Part shown: piece by piece, positions 1 to 12,000 of the stretch
Layout of the letters: each line of letters starts with the position of its first letter
How positions within the stretch are numbered: position 1 is the first letter of the stretch
Assembly: GCA_009739215.1 (NCBI GenBank)
Contig: VSJF01000016.1
Span: 1 to 64,000 of the forward strand
Length of the DNA: 64,000 nt
Direction of reading: 5' to 3'
Source: Floccularia luteovirens
Taxonomy: Eukaryota; Basidiomycota; Agaricomycetes; Agaricales; Squamanitaceae
The notes under the pieces: generated by a model
What the model was told of the DNA's origin: nothing
What the model saw: only the letters and a program-made list of their open reading frames with translations
Databases searched by the model: none
Made by a program: the position numbers and the translations under genes

Positions 1-137
1 TAAGGACACTCTTTACATATGAATATGGTTCTTTCTAGATAAGTAGTAGTATACTAATCTAAGTGTGTGATTAAGTAAAGCACAAGGTAAGAACTTGAGT
101 CTCTATCACTATGCACCACACAAATGGCTGCTCAACA
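1..137 (+). repeat. LTR-C, 3' part cut by the window edge
   Basis: This resembles the last 140 bases of the complete solo LTR at 27612-27910. Both contain a TATAAGGACACTC-like stretch, GCACAAGGTAAG, and a GGCTGCTCAACA end, so position 137 is the LTR terminus. The 5' part lies outside the window. Whether this is a solo LTR or the 5' LTR of an element cannot be decided. Confidence 0.65.
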
Positions 138-368
138 ATTTTAACTGGAATTGGAAAGGTTTCTTCTTTGGTTTTAGAACTAGAGTCTTCTAAATAGTGT
201 ATTATCTCATTAGAGTCAAGGGGTTCTTGTTATTGTCTTCTTATTGTCTTCTTGTATAAAGCTTCTTTAGCAGTTATTTGTGCAAGTAGGGAGTTATTTG
301 GAATGTCCAGTATTTCATTTTTCTAGTTGATGGTAGAGTTTAGATGTTTAAGCCAATTCATTCCTAAG
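138..368. other. Unassigned AT-rich spacer
   Basis: No open frame, LTR end or primer-binding site is recognisable between the LTR-C end and the old LTR-A that begins at 369. It may be transposon-internal sequence that has decayed. Confidence 0.4.
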
Positions 369-428
369 TGTTAGAGTGTAAATAGTGTATATTTAGTTTG
401 GGGGAGAAAGTAGGTAGAAGTGCCTTCT

Positions 429-974
429 TGTTATGACCTTATCCAGATACACACTATCTCCCTGGATTTTAGAACGCATATATAATATGTTCATGCCTTA
501 TTCCTCTATATCTCACACTTTGACTTATATGTTATTCTATATAACTTGTACTACCTTCTAAATGACTTGTAGTAGCTTCTGTATGACTTGATCTTGACTT
601 AATACTTACTTAGGTAGCATGCAATCGGTTATTATTAGTATAAAATACTTATATTTAAAAATAGCAAGAAACTACTATCAAGCCTCAGCTTGATCTTAGT
701 TTCAAGTACCCCAATAACATTGGCATTACTCTGTTACCTTTGCTCTATCTTCCTCCCTAGTCTAGGATGGCTGGCAAGTTGTATATAAAGGCACGGATGA
801 TACTATATAGTCTGAAATGCCTGACTGTTTATCTATGATAACTGACCTCCACAAGGCCCTGACAAGTAGCAGTTAAATACTCATGCATTGGTATCTCCCT
901 TTGCTATACTAGGGAAATCTGACTAGTATTATGATAAGACTAGTAAATGACAACAACCTCCCCAAATAGTAATA
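429..974 (+). repeat. Solo LTR-D nested in LTR-A
   Basis: It runs from TGTTATGACC to a degraded end GTAATA where the other copies have GTAACA. The 5-bp flanks are CTTCT (424-428) and CTCCT (975-979), differing by one transition. The body closely follows the LTR at 34680-35255, with shared blocks such as CACACTATCTCCCTGGA and CTGACCTCCA. There is no internal element sequence, so it is a solo LTR. Confidence 0.75.
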
Positions 975-1034
975 CTCCTTATATATGTTTGGAGAGTGTG
1001 CATAGACTACCTAGTAGTTTGGCCTTGTTTGTGT

Positions 1035-1217
1035 ACTAGATGTCCCTGATACAATATATAAGATATAGTAAGTAACACATATCACATCATAGTCATACTA
1101 GGTTATGACAAACTAGAACTTAACTCATAGAAATATATTAATAATGTAACTAATCTATATGTTATAATAAACATTCTCTAATCTAATAACATCTCTTCTC
1201 ATACTCTCCTCCTATTC
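1035..1217. repeat. Short repeat S, copy 1 (approximate ends)
   Basis: A block of about 180 bp containing CTAATCTATATGTTATAATA, followed by an ATTCTCTAATCTAATA-type segment and ending near CTCTCCTCC. It matches the reverse complement of 35603-35752 and is related to 37007-37185. It explains most of the extra length of the LTR-A it lies in. The outer ends here are not crisp. Confidence 0.45.
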
Positions 1218-1445
1218 CAGAAGTCTACTTCTACTATATAAGGCCACTGGTCTAATGCCACTCTCTATTTTTTCTTTTCTCCACTTTACTACTACTACAA
1301 CTTGTACACTACTACATTACTTTCTTCTTTGCTACTATATAGATATATAGGACTAGAGTATTGTAACACTATACTATCCATACTCTTCTCTCTTGATCTC
1401 TCTATCTAATACTATTTGTACATATAGCAGTAGACTATTGTAACA

Positions 1446-3225
1446 TAGCCTCCTTAATCCTATATGTAATAGACTATTTCTTGGTAATAAGTCCAAGTCC
1501 TATTCTGTATTTATTATGCTTGATTCTAGCAAGAGGTTTGGTCAGACAGTCTGCAACCATGTTATTGGTACTAACATATATTGGATTGATGATGTCAGAC
1601 TCTACATTCTCTCTAAGCCAGTGGAACTTCAAGTCAAGATGCTTCATTTTACTATGATGTTCTAGATTCTTAGACACACTAATTGCAGACTGGTTGTCAA
1701 TACACAAAGTAGATGCCTTAGTAAAGGTATATCCAAATTCATCAAATAGGCTTCTCATCCATTTGAGCTCTTTGCCTGCTTTAACAGCTGCTATGTACTC
1801 TGCTTCAGTAGAAGATAGTACAACACAAGTCTGCAGCTTAGAAGACCAGCTGATTGCATCACTGCTAATCATAACATAGTAGCCACCAGTAGATCTACTA
1901 GTGTCTTTGTATGTGTTGAGCAGCACCCTGTATCACACAATAGAGGGGACTGTTCTTACCTTAGAGCTTACTTGTGCTTAGAGACTTAGACTAGTACTGG
2001 CTACTACAAATATAATTCGACAAAGGACATAAGGTCCAGTAGCTCTACTTATATATATAATTGGTGTTTGTACACCTTTGTGTAATGGTCTGTGCACATA
2101 TACACTAATATATCATGTGACTATATATAGAATCTTATAGAAGGTTATAGAATGTTCATGAAGGTCATGTGCCATAGAGTATATGAGTGTGAGATACATC
2201 ATTATGTAATCAGTCATGTGATTGTTGCTGTCACAACAGTATGCATCATGATTTGCATCAGAGTATATTACAAATAACTCTGCAGCATCATCTGCTCTGT
2301 ATACAAGCTCATAGTCCTTGATGCCTTGCAAGTATCTAAATACATACTTGACAGCTTTCCAATGAGTTGGATTAGAATTGGAGTTGTATTTAGTAAGTGT
2401 ACCAACAGCAAATGAGATGTCAGGTCTAGTGCATTGTGCCAAGTAGGTGAGAGTGCCAATAGTAGACAAGTAGAGAATCTTGGACATAAACTCTACATCC
2501 TTATCAGAGAGAGTTTGAGTTTTCTCTAGTACAAGTCCTAGATCCATGGAAGTAGAGATTGGATTACAATCAGTAAAGCTATACTATATAAGCATATCAT
2601 TAATATACTGTTACTGGGATAGAAAGATAGTGTGGTTGGCAGAATCAACACTGATTTTCATGCTAAGTAGCTAAGTAGTAGGTCCAATATTTCTGAGTTT
2701 AAAGTGACTCTCTAGCTCTTTGATTATAGAATTAATCTTAGAGGTAGAGTTTAATATAAAGGTAATATCATCAATATACACAGGAATAATGACTAGAACC
2801 CCTTCTTTGACATATATATAGATGCTTCTATCTGATTCCAATCTGTTGTAACCCATACTACTAAGAGCTGTATGCAGTTTCTTGTTCCATTGTCTAGCTA
2901 ATTGCTTGAGACTATATATAGACTTTTTGAGTTTATAAACATAGTTTGGTCCAAGTTGCTCAAAGCCAACAGGCTGCTGCATATAGATGTCTTCCACTAG
3001 ATTACTATTCAGGAAGACAGATAAAATGTCAATAGAGTGCAAATGGTAGTTGTGCTTAGCTGCTAGTGTAATAATGGTTCTGATTGAAGCCATTCTGAAT
3101 GTGGGTGCAAAGACTTCAGTAAAGTCTAAGCCAGGTCTCTAAGAGAATCCTTTTGCAACTAGTCTAGCTTTGTATCTTTCAACTAAGCTATCTGTATTTC
3201 TCTTTACTTTGAACACCTATTTACT
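1446..3225 (-). pseudogene. Decayed family A Copia pol fragment (RT and RNase H)
   Basis: Read leftwards, this encodes the C-terminal third of the family A polyprotein: reverse transcriptase (about 3093-2671, with PVYIDD), the RT-RNase H connection (2547-2250) and RNase H (1907-1474, with LSSTEAEYIAAV and DNQSAISVSK). It is clearly homologous to residues of the intact copy at 16111-20334 but carries many substitutions. An in-frame TAG at about 2670 replaces a tryptophan codon of the intact copy. Similarity stops at about 3225, inside RT, so the 5' half is missing. A solo LTR-C (1914-2238) splits RNase H. Confidence 0.85.
1914..2238 (-). repeat. Solo LTR-C inserted in the RNase H region
   Basis: A 325-bp insertion starting TGTTGAGCAGC and ending GCTGTCACAACA, flanked by perfect 5-bp duplications GTATG at 1909-1913 and 2239-2243. 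Removing it and one duplication restores the reading found in the intact family A copies (GTGTCTTTGCATGCACC region). It is the reverse complement of the C-type LTR at 36725. Confidence 0.9.
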
Positions 3226-3375
3226 ACCAATATTAGCAAATCTTGGGTCAACTATGGAGCACTATGGAGTGCTCCATAGTACTACTATAATAGTATATAT
3301 ACTTTGTTGAATTATTTATTTTATTATATTTATTTTATTTTTACTACTACAATTACTATATACTACTATATAATA

Positions 3376-3850
3376 CTATATAGAAGAAATAAAAAAAAGA
3401 GAAAAAAAGTTGGACAAAAAAACATAAAAAGTTGGAAAAAAAAACATAAAAAAACATAAAAAAAGTTGAAAAAAAAAACATAGAAAAAAACATAAAAAGT
3501 TAGAAAAAAAAACATAAAAAAAATATACCAAGTTGGAAAAAAAATATATCAAGTCGGAAAACATAACTAAAAAGACAGAAGAAGTTAGAAACATAACAAA
3601 AAAGGGAAAGATTGGAAACATACCAAAAAAGGCAAAAAAAGTCAAAAACATATAGAAAGAAAGAAAAAAGTTTAAAAACATATGAAAAAACAAGGAAAAA
3701 AGTTGGAAACATATGAAACAAGAGAAGGGGAATTGAAAACATAACTAGAAAGAGAGGAAATATATAAAAAAAGAAGGAAAAAGTCAGACATATAGAGGAG
3801 AAAGTTGAAAATATATTTAAAAAAAGAGAAAAAAAGTGGACACAAAACAT
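3376..3850. repeat. A-rich low-complexity tract within R
   Basis: Irregular repeats of AAAAACATA and AAAAAGTTGGA over about 475 bp. On the minus strand they give Phe-rich open frames, which I regard as artefacts of composition. The related tract in the R copy at 26385-30218 lies at about 26800-27000; the copy at 24156-25141 lacks it. Confidence 0.7.
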
Positions 3851-4194
3851 ACCAAATGCTCAAGCTATCACATCTTCTCAACTCCTTCCATTCCTAGGTC
3901 CTGACAATAAGCAGATATGGCAAAGATGTATGACAATGGAATGAATCTAAGAAAAGAATGTCAGTAAAAAGAAAAGGAGGAAAGAATGACTTACAAAGAT
4001 GAAGGTTGAAAACTTCAAAGCAAAAAAAAAAGTTGAAGTTCAAAGTATGCCATGTCAGCCACAGGTCATGTGACTTTGCTGAAGTCAAAATTTGAACTTC
4101 AAAAATTTTTTTTTTTCTAAGTTCAATAATCTTTCTAAGTCCAAGTCCGATGTTTTGCTTATCTAATCCAAAAAGCAGAATAGTACTCTAAGTC

Positions 4195-4660
4195 AAAATA
4201 CTACAGATTACTATATATCATTATACAAATTTATATAGCATCTATAGAATACTATGGAAATGATTAATATCTATAGACTACTATAAGTTACTATAGAATA
4301 CTATGGATCACTATGGATACTATGGGTTACTATAGGTTACTATGGGTTACTATGGGTTACTATGGGTTACTATGGAAATGATTGATATCTATGGGCCACT
4401 ATGGGTCACTATGGAAAATAGCCAAAATCTATGAGACACTATGGAAAATAACCAACATCTATGGACTATTATGGGTTACTATGGGTTGCTATGGAAAATG
4501 ACTGAAATCTATGGACTACTATAAGTTACTATGGAAAATAGCTAAAATCTATGGATCACTATAGGTCACTATGGAAAATGACCAAAATCTATGGATCACT
4601 ATGGGTCACTATGGATCACCACAGATGCTATGGCTTACTATGGCTCAAGTCAGACTAAAA
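4195..4660. repeat. CTATGG-type tandem array of R
   Basis: An array of roughly 10-bp modules such as ACTATGGGTT, ACTATGGATC and ACTATGGAAA, arranged in longer units of about 60-100 bp that often end in ATCTATGG. The same style of array is seen at 24860-25130, 26395-26690 and 27916-28417. Confidence 0.75.
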
Positions 4661-4676
4661 ACAGGATTTGCTGATG

Positions 4677-6530
4677 ATTCCAAAATCAATTTGAAAACTT
4701 CTATGAGCTCTGGAAACTCCTCTATATAGATTGTTTTTCTCTTCTTGCAAATAACTTGCTTGATAGTATTGATCTTGAGCCTGACAAGGCACTTAGTTAG
4801 CTGTAAAGTCTATGAATGGACTATGTATATAAATAAATCAAATAAATAAATAACACAGTTCTAGGCATCAAAATTGAAATTATGTTGTTAGTCACCAGGT
4901 AATCCTGAGTAATGAAAAGACTGATGGTGAGATGAAAAAAAGCAGCAGAAGAAACCTCATCTAGAAGGCAGGCTACCTTCCTATCGAAAAATTTTGCTCA
5001 TAAGCAAATGAGAAGCAAAACAGCATATATGAAAAGGCCTACTCTAAAAAGTCAATGAATTCTTCACTAGGTCCTCATAATACAAGAAGCTAGTTAGATA
5101 TGACTAAGTATATCCTCCCTCTATGTACTGCAAAACATACATAACCTTGCCAGAATAAACACAAGCCTACTTGTTTAGCTAAAAACCAGTCATATTACTC
5201 TAAACTACATATACCTTTGCCACACCAAAAGAAAAACTCCATTATATGCAAAGTATGCAGAAAGAGCAATGAAATGGTCAGGCACTTCATCTAGAGTGTC
5301 CTGGGTATGTCTTTCATAGATAGCAAGTAGAGGTAAACCTAGGACAAGTGGCTAAACAATTAAATTCTTCAGTGACAGGCATATCTGGAAACGGCTGTTT
5401 AGATACTTCAATGCTACTGGAATATTCAGCCAAGTATTTGGCAGTTCACATAACTAGAAGCAGAGTGATTCAAAGCAAAAGAGTACAGAACCCAAAATGG
5501 AGCCTAGATATGACAAAATGCTGAGCCAAGATTCCCTTTAAATGAAATAAATACCAAGCTTACTATATGCATAAGCAGATTACAATGCTAACACAATGAT
5601 AAATTGCAGCAGCCCTGGTCTGACCAGCCTTGAAGTTGTTTAACACACTTTTTTTTTTGAAGTAAAATATAGTGAATGCTGATGTTTAAAGACAGTCAGT
5701 GAGTGCAAACAGAATCAACTAAAAGCTAGTGGACTTACTAAAAATTATTGTCATTATCACCTTTTCTATTGTTAGAAGAGATTAATATAATTTCAGTCTC
5801 TCCTTTTCGTTTCTAGGCCCTGCCAAATGTATCAAATAGTCTGGTATAACATGTCACTGAAGGGACATACCATCTAGTTTATATCTAATCTTTTATACTT
5901 GCTTATGTTTTCATACATCGAAATGTTTTAGTGACTTTCTTTGAGATAGCTACTTATGCACAAGATTTGTATTCTAATATAATCAACTGTACTATATTAC
6001 ATAAGTTACTTCATAATTGTTGAGAAAAGAGTGAAAAGGAAATTTTCTGAGTTTGAATTTTTGGTTGAAATAGAGAAGTGTTATTGCTTTGATAATACTT
6101 TTCACATACACTTGTTAAGATATCATAAGCTTTGGTGTTATTTGATCAAAAATATCACTTCACTATAAATAATTATCAACATCAATTTGGTAGACCCTTT
6201 CATCTTTTGTTTCTTTACTATATTGATGTTGATATATATATAGATAATAGATAATAGTTACATTTGTACTACTATAATTATGGAACATATATACCATGTA
6301 TATTATATATTAGTATGTTTTATACCATGTATATCATATATTAGTATGTTTTTGATAATGTGTTGGTGAATACATGCACGTCTATGGTATTCACTTGAGT
6401 TCAAAAATATTAGGTTTATACATTATTGATTTCTCTTTTAACTTTTTTATATAGCATATACACAAGATATACAAGTGAGTATAGTATCCACCTACAGTGC
6501 AATGTCTGACTAGTTATAATGTTATTTTCT
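4677..6530. other. Long AT-rich stretch, nothing recognised
   Basis: No open frame over 60 codons, no LTR ends and no protein family recognised. It includes short poly-T/poly-A runs and AT-rich dyads (around 6230-6360, with two near-identical copies of ATACCATGTATAT...TATATTAGTATG). Confidence 0.5.
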
Positions 6531-7310
6531 TGACCTTGAAGCTGAAGTTTATTTAGAAGATAGTGAGAGTAGTAAGAAGGGCGACAAAGAATATTTGGGT
6601 AAGTTGCAGCATTTGATATGTTTATGCTAATATTTATACATTATCCTCAATAGGTGGTTTCTTAGTAGATAAAGATAAAAGCTTCATTGAACGTTTGACT
6701 TACCAAGTGCCTATACAAATATCCTCAATAAGTGGAGAGGAGGTGCAGAGGTTAGCCATGATGGTTGATAGCCTGAAGCAATGAGATAGATTATATATAG
6801 GGAGGGGATCCATTATAGAGAAGAATGACATACAGCTATGAATGCTTCCTACTCTGGTGAGTATACACCAACTACTATACATTACATTGCTCAAAATCTT
6901 GCAGTTTGGATCTGAAGAAGACATTGTCAATACACTAAAAGAAGCTAGGAGTCTTCATTCATATATAGAAGATACCTTCTGTGTTCACCATTGTAGTACA
7001 CTTTCTTGCAGGATTTTTATTGAGATATATGGAATAACTGATATACAGAAACTTATGAAATATTCTGTATATAATTATTTCACCTCTCGAGCCATATGTT
7101 TATGCAATGAAGATAAAACTTTCCTCAGCAATAACAATAGTATAATGCCAATGCCCTCAGGATCTTGGGCATGAGTGACCCAGAAAGGTCTCTATTATAA
7201 TGATCTCACTCTTATTGTCAAAAGAGCAATAGATAACGATCTTGTTCAGGCTGCCGTTATACCTTGTTTTTGTACTACTACCACTGTGAACCCTAGTGGG
7301 TTGTGAAAAA
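6531..7310 (+). pseudogene. Decayed Spt5-like (NGN-KOW) gene fragment
   Basis: Reading across two candidate introns (about 6600-6654, GTAAGT...AATAG, and 6857-6904, GTGAGT...TGCAG) gives three blocks in the order found in Spt5. First is an acidic segment with DLEAEVYLEDSESSKKG. Next is a part resembling the NusG N-terminal domain (FGSEEDIVNTLKEA and FIEIYGITDIQKLM). Last is a KOW-like segment with GSWA and GLYYNDLTLIVKRA. Three in-frame TGA codons (at about 6782, 6839 and 7172) break it, each one transition away from Arg or Trp. Spt5 is the elongation factor of RNA polymerase II. This copy lies in a transposon bed, so it is more likely a mobile or duplicated relic than the housekeeping gene. 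Upstream and downstream ends are uncertain. Confidence 0.5.
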
Positions 7311-7569
7311 CAATCCGGATTTCAGTAGAAAATGTAGATTTTGTTGATAGTTTGTGTTGGTAGTAGCCTCATAAATATGTAGCTAAATTCTGAAATAAAG
7401 TGTTGGAAACTCAACAAATGAGTAAGACTTAGAATTCCAATTAAGTGGTGATTGTCTTCAATTTCACTTTGAAATATTAAAGATTCACAACACTAATCAC
7501 ACTTTGATCATATACAATGAGAATTGCAAAGATAAAGGGTGAAAAAAGAACATTATATACTATAGAAAG

Positions 7570-7929
7570 TGTTAGAGTGTAAATATAGTGTATTCACTTG
7601 GGGGGAAAGTATGCTACAAAGGCCTCCTTATATATAATACAGGAAGGCCTAGACTACTGTTCTAGACTGCTCAGGGTAGTACTTCTAGCTTACCCTGACA
7701 GCTTCTAGTCTACTTCTGTTGCTATGATACCAGTGCTTCTAGACTACCCTGAGTGCTTCTAGGCTACCCTGATAGAAGCACCTCTGGTATTTATATAAGA
7801 CCACTGGTTTCCTACCAGAACCCATTCTTCCTTTCCCCTCCTGTCTATTATTACATACTATACTATTCTATCCTCTTACTATCTTCTATCCTAGTATGTC
7901 TGTATATGTAGGAGTAGACTATTGTAACA
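7570..7929. repeat. Solo LTR-A with GAAAG duplication
   Basis: 360 bp from TGTTAGAGTG to ATTGTAACA, flanked by perfect 5-bp duplications GAAAG (7565-7569 and 7930-7934). It has two copies of the internal unit GTGCTTCTAG-CTACCCTGA, where most family A LTRs here have three, which explains 360 against 380 bp. It contains TATATAAGACCACTGG, a TATA-like box. Confidence 0.9.
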
Positions 7930-8511
7930 GAAAGAACAGATATTTTTGTAGTTATTACCATAAACTAGAAGTAGAGATTATTTTCACTTTTTTCCTCTCT
8001 TTTTTACTATCTTCAGCTTTTTGTGTACTGAGCCACTACTAATCTCCTCACTTGGTCCCTCATCATCACTGTCTTCATAGTACCCCCATTTCTTTCCCTG
8101 CTATTGAACACCATCCTCTTTACCACTGTCCTCTTCTCCATTGTCATCAACATCTCCATTGTCTTCTTCATCAGTGGTATCTCTATTGCTCCCTCCTTTA
8201 CTACTCTGCTCTTCATCGCTCCCTGCATCACTGGCATTCATCTTGCCTCAATTGATGGACATTTGGGATGGGGGGATATAACCACAGTCAAGTTTTGATT
8301 TGTGGCTATGCTTATTTTTGAGTACTGTCTTTATAATTTCAAAAGTCACCCAGTTCAATGTATATTTCTGGAGTTGTTTGCACTCCTTCCTAGCCTTTTG
8401 GACATAGCATTAGACATAGATATGACATAGAAAAATGAAAGGGCATATAAGTTTAGCAGCATTTTCAATAAGTTCTCTATCTTGCTGTCTCCAGTCAATA
8501 TCTTGTGGTAC
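7930..8511 (-). pseudogene. Unidentified decayed coding remnant with acidic tail
   Basis: On the minus strand, 8500-8290 reads as a charged segment (DIDWRQQDRELIENAAKLI) with stops. 8245-7975 reads as a low-complexity acidic tail rich in Asp, Glu and Ser, ending in a basic Lys-rich stretch (KKLKIVKK), with one in-frame TAG. The composition suggests the C-terminus of a nuclear protein or a transposase. I do not recognise the family. LTR-A copies sit on both sides, so it may have been disrupted by them. Confidence 0.35.
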
Positions 8512-8856
8512 TGTTAGAGTGTGAATAGTGTGTATTCAGTTGGGGGGAAAGTATGCTACAGAGGCCTCCTTATATATAATACAGGAAGGCCTAGACTACT
8601 ATTCTAGACTGCTCAGGGTAGTGCTTCTAGCTTACCCTGACAGCTTCTAGTCTACTTCTGTTGCTATGATACCAGTGCTTCTAGACTACCCTGAGTGCTT
8701 CTAGTCTACCCTGAGTGCTTCTAGGCTACCCTGATAGAAGCACCTCTGGTATCTATATAAGACCACTGGTTTCCAACCAGAACTCATTCTTCCTTTCCCT
8801 TCTATTCTACTACTATCTTATACTGTCTGTACATATAGCAGTAGACTATTGTAACA
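8512..8856. repeat. LTR-A in the wrong orientation at the 5' side of copy A1
   Basis: 345 bp from TGTTAGAGTGTGAAT to GTAACA. The element that follows (A1, plus strand) should be preceded by an LTR in the opposite orientation, like the one at 13335-13715. The flanks GGTAC and TGGTG do not match. Its 3' part (CATATAGCAGTAGACTATT) resembles the old LTR ending at 1445 more than the LTRs of A1 and A2, so it is probably an older, independent copy. Confidence 0.75.
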
Positions 8857-9082
8857 TGGTGGTTGAAGAAGACCCCAGGACTTCATTATCTTCCCCACCA
8901 ACTCTCTTTCCTTTTTTTTTTAATCACCTTTCCCACACCTACTCTTTTCACTTTCTCAGCAGTCACTAGAACCCTACCTTTTTCAAGGACTTGGTTGCAT
9001 TCTAGTTGACTTGCTTATTTTGCATCTTTTACTCTTCCCTTTTTCTGCCTGTTTTTACCACATCCCTTTGTTTTCTCTTGCA

Positions 9083-12000
9083 ATGGGAGGACCAGATATT
9101 CAAAAACTGGGACTTACCAACTATAACCAGTGGAGTGGAGAAATCCAAGCATGGCTCAGGTCTGAACAGCTTTGGCACATTGTTAGTGGCCAAAAGTCTA
9201 GACCTGATGCCAAGGAGTCTTCCCCACATTATGAGTTGCAATTGCAGAGACAGGATGACTGGGACAATAAGGCTCAGAAAGCTGCTGGGTGGCTATACCT
9301 CATAGTAGAACCATCTCAGAGAGTGCATCTGAAAGGGATAGAGCATGACTCTCTTGCTATTTGGGAAGCCTTAAAATCTGTGCACCTTCAGCAAAAGCCT
9401 AGTGCCAGATTCAATGCATATGATGACTTGTTCAGCATCAGAAAGACAGATGAAGAGTCTTTGCAGTCACTTGCAAATAGGGTTGATGCAGTAATGCAGC
9501 AGATTTCAAATCTGAGACCTGAATCCTTCACTCTGCAACAGCTGGATGAGGAGTTATTGTGCATGGCTATGATCAGGGCTTTACCAGAAGACTATAGTCA
9601 CTTTGTGTCATCTTTGATGCTTAGTGACAAACTGGATAAAGCCTCTATCACCCAGGCATTCCACACTGAGGAAACTCAGAGAACAAGGAGATCTGCACCT
9701 CAAGTCTCAGAGGTTGCAAACAAAGTGGCTACCAATTACAAGGGCAAGCAGAAGCAATCCAGCTCTGCCCCCACCACTTATCCTCCTTGTCTCTTTTGTG
9801 GCAAAATGGGTCACTCTTTTAAGAGATGCAATCTATTTCTAGCTGAACAGGCAAAGGCAAAGGCAGCAAATCTCCAGGAATCAGCAGGAAAGGCAAGTAT
9901 CTTTTCACAAGTACAATTAGATAACCCTCTTTCCCATCATGCTAATTATGATTGGAATGCAGACTCAGGAGCCACATCCCACATAACTCCACACAAGCAT
10001 TGGCTCAGGGATTACAAACCCTATCATATACCTATTAGACTAGCTGATAACACCACCATATATTCTTCTGGTGTTGGAAGCATTCTTTTTAGACCCTTCA
10101 TTAATGGTGTGGAAATACAATCTCTTTTATTCACTAGAGTTCTTCATGTTCCACAACTTCAAAACAACCTTCTTTCAGTTCTCTTTCTTGTCAGACATAG
10201 AGACTACAATATTAATATTGACTCAGATTTCATTCATTTTTACCAAACTAGTAGAGAACTGTTCACAGCTAGTATTAATAGCCAGAATGCTGCATTCCTG
10301 GATGGGATCACTGTGCCTGCCTGTCTTGAAACTGCAAACCTCTCCTCTACTCTCCCACTGGACCTTGGACTTTGGCATAGGAGATTTGGGCACTACAATC
10401 ATGCTAGTGTAAAGCAACTTCATTCCATGCACATGGTAACTGGTATGCATTTGGGCAATAACTCTAAACCAGACCCAGTCTGTGAGCCATGTCTTTCAGG
10501 CAAAATGCATGCTAGTCCATTTCCTACTTCAGATTCCAGAGCATCACAACCTCTGGAATTAGTGCATATGGATTTGAAAGGCCCAATCCAAGTCAAGTCT
10601 ATTGGTGGTTACCAGTATTGGATCATCTTTGTTGATGACTGTACTAGATTCAAATGTGGTTTTGGACTCAGAAAGAAATCAGATACCCTAGATGCATTTA
10701 AACAGTTCAAAGCTTATGCTGAGAACTTGCACAACTCTAGCATTAAATGCATAAGAGAGGACAAGGGATCTGAGTTCATGTCCAATGACTTCAATCAGTA
10801 CTGCATTGATAATGGTATCCAGAGACATCATACAGTTAGGAACAGGCCACAGCAGAATGGGGATGTTGAAAGGGCAAACAGAACAGTTGCAGACTTAGTA
10901 ACAGCCATGTTAACAGAAGCAAACTTACCAGTGCAATTCTGGTTTCACTGCTTCATGGCTGTACTACATGTTCTCAACAAATGCCCTACTGTCTCATTAA
11001 AAGACAGAACTCCCTATGAAGCATGGCACTGTAAGAAACCTGATGTGTCTCATTTGAGAGTATTTGGATGTTTAGCATATGTCCATGTGCAGAAGGATAA
11101 AAGGAGATCATTTGGATCACATATGGAGAAGTGCATTTTTGTTGGCTATCCAGCAGGTTATAAAGGGTGGCAGTTCTATAATCCAGTAACAAGGAAGTTC
11201 ATTATCTCAGAAAGAGCTGAGTTTGATGAGAGATATCTTCCTGGGATTAAACCCACTGTGATGAACTCCATTCCTGTACCTCATGACATAAATCCTGTCA
11301 ATGGTAGTGACATGCCAGATTTAGGGGGGTATGACATTCCTAGAAATCAGTCAGCCACTCCCTCTATCTCATCTTCTGTGATCTATTTGCCAATGTTGTC
11401 AAATAATGACAGACCTCCTTTTATTCCTGTTGAAGTAGACCTTGATGCTCCTTCTCCACTTGCACTTCCTATACCTCTACAATCCCCTAGTCCAGAACCA
11501 GTATCTCTACCACCATCTCCTAGTCCACAACCAGCCTCTTTACCACAAACTCCAGTCAGACACTTTACACCAAATCCAGTTAGTCCTCCTTTAGCTCAAA
11601 GAAGGACTAGGAGGAATATTCAACCTCCTGGTGAATGGTGGAAAGTTAGACACTCTCCTGCTATCCCTGAAACATCCTCTGAGTCTGAAGCAGATATTGC
11701 TGATGATGAAGAAGAGTTCAGTGGTGTTGCCTCTGGTGTTACAGAGCCTAATACATACAAACAGGCAATGAAAGCACCAGATGCAGAACTATGGAGACAG
11801 GCAGCTGCTGATGAGATCAAAGCACTCATGGATAATGGTACTTGGGAATTGGCCTTGTTGCCAAAGGACAGACAGGCAATTGGTAGTAAATGGGTGTTCA
11901 AAGTTAAGAGGAATGCAGATGGCTCAGTTGAAAGATACAAAGCTAGACTAGTTGCAAAGGGGTTCTCTCAGAGACCTGGCTTAGACTTCACTGAAGTCTT

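Larger units (their letters stand above)
369..1445 (-). repeat. Old LTR-A (3' LTR of the pol fragment at 1446-3225), twice interrupted
   Basis: The start TGTTAGAGTGTAAATAGTG and the end GTAGACTATTGTAACA match the termini of the well-preserved family A LTRs at 15703-16082 and 20916-21295. The stretch is about 1,077 bp against the usual 380 because a solo LTR-D (429-974) and a short repeat (about 1035-1217) sit inside it. Removing LTR-D joins GTGC to CTCCTTATATAT, which is the normal internal order of LTR-A. It directly abuts the polypurine-tract side of a decayed family A pol fragment. Confidence 0.65.
3226..4676 (+). mobile_element. Repeat element R, copy 1 (left end truncated)
   Basis: It follows the same order as the complete R copy at 26385-30218: CTATGGAG-type repeats, an AT-rich stretch of TTTATTTTATT, a long A-rich tract, a unique block with TTTTGCTTATCTAATCCA and AAAGCAGAATA, then an array of ACTATGG units. 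It ends with GTCAGACTAAAAACAGG followed by TTTGCTGATG (4667-4676), the terminal 10-mer of R. It lacks the internal 305-bp palindrome of the other two copies. No transposase is present, so it looks non-autonomous. The class is not known. Confidence 0.55.

Noticed and set aside
3376..4088. Overlapping Phe-rich minus-strand frames
   Set aside because: They come from an A-rich low-complexity tract (AAAAACATA repeats), not from a gene.
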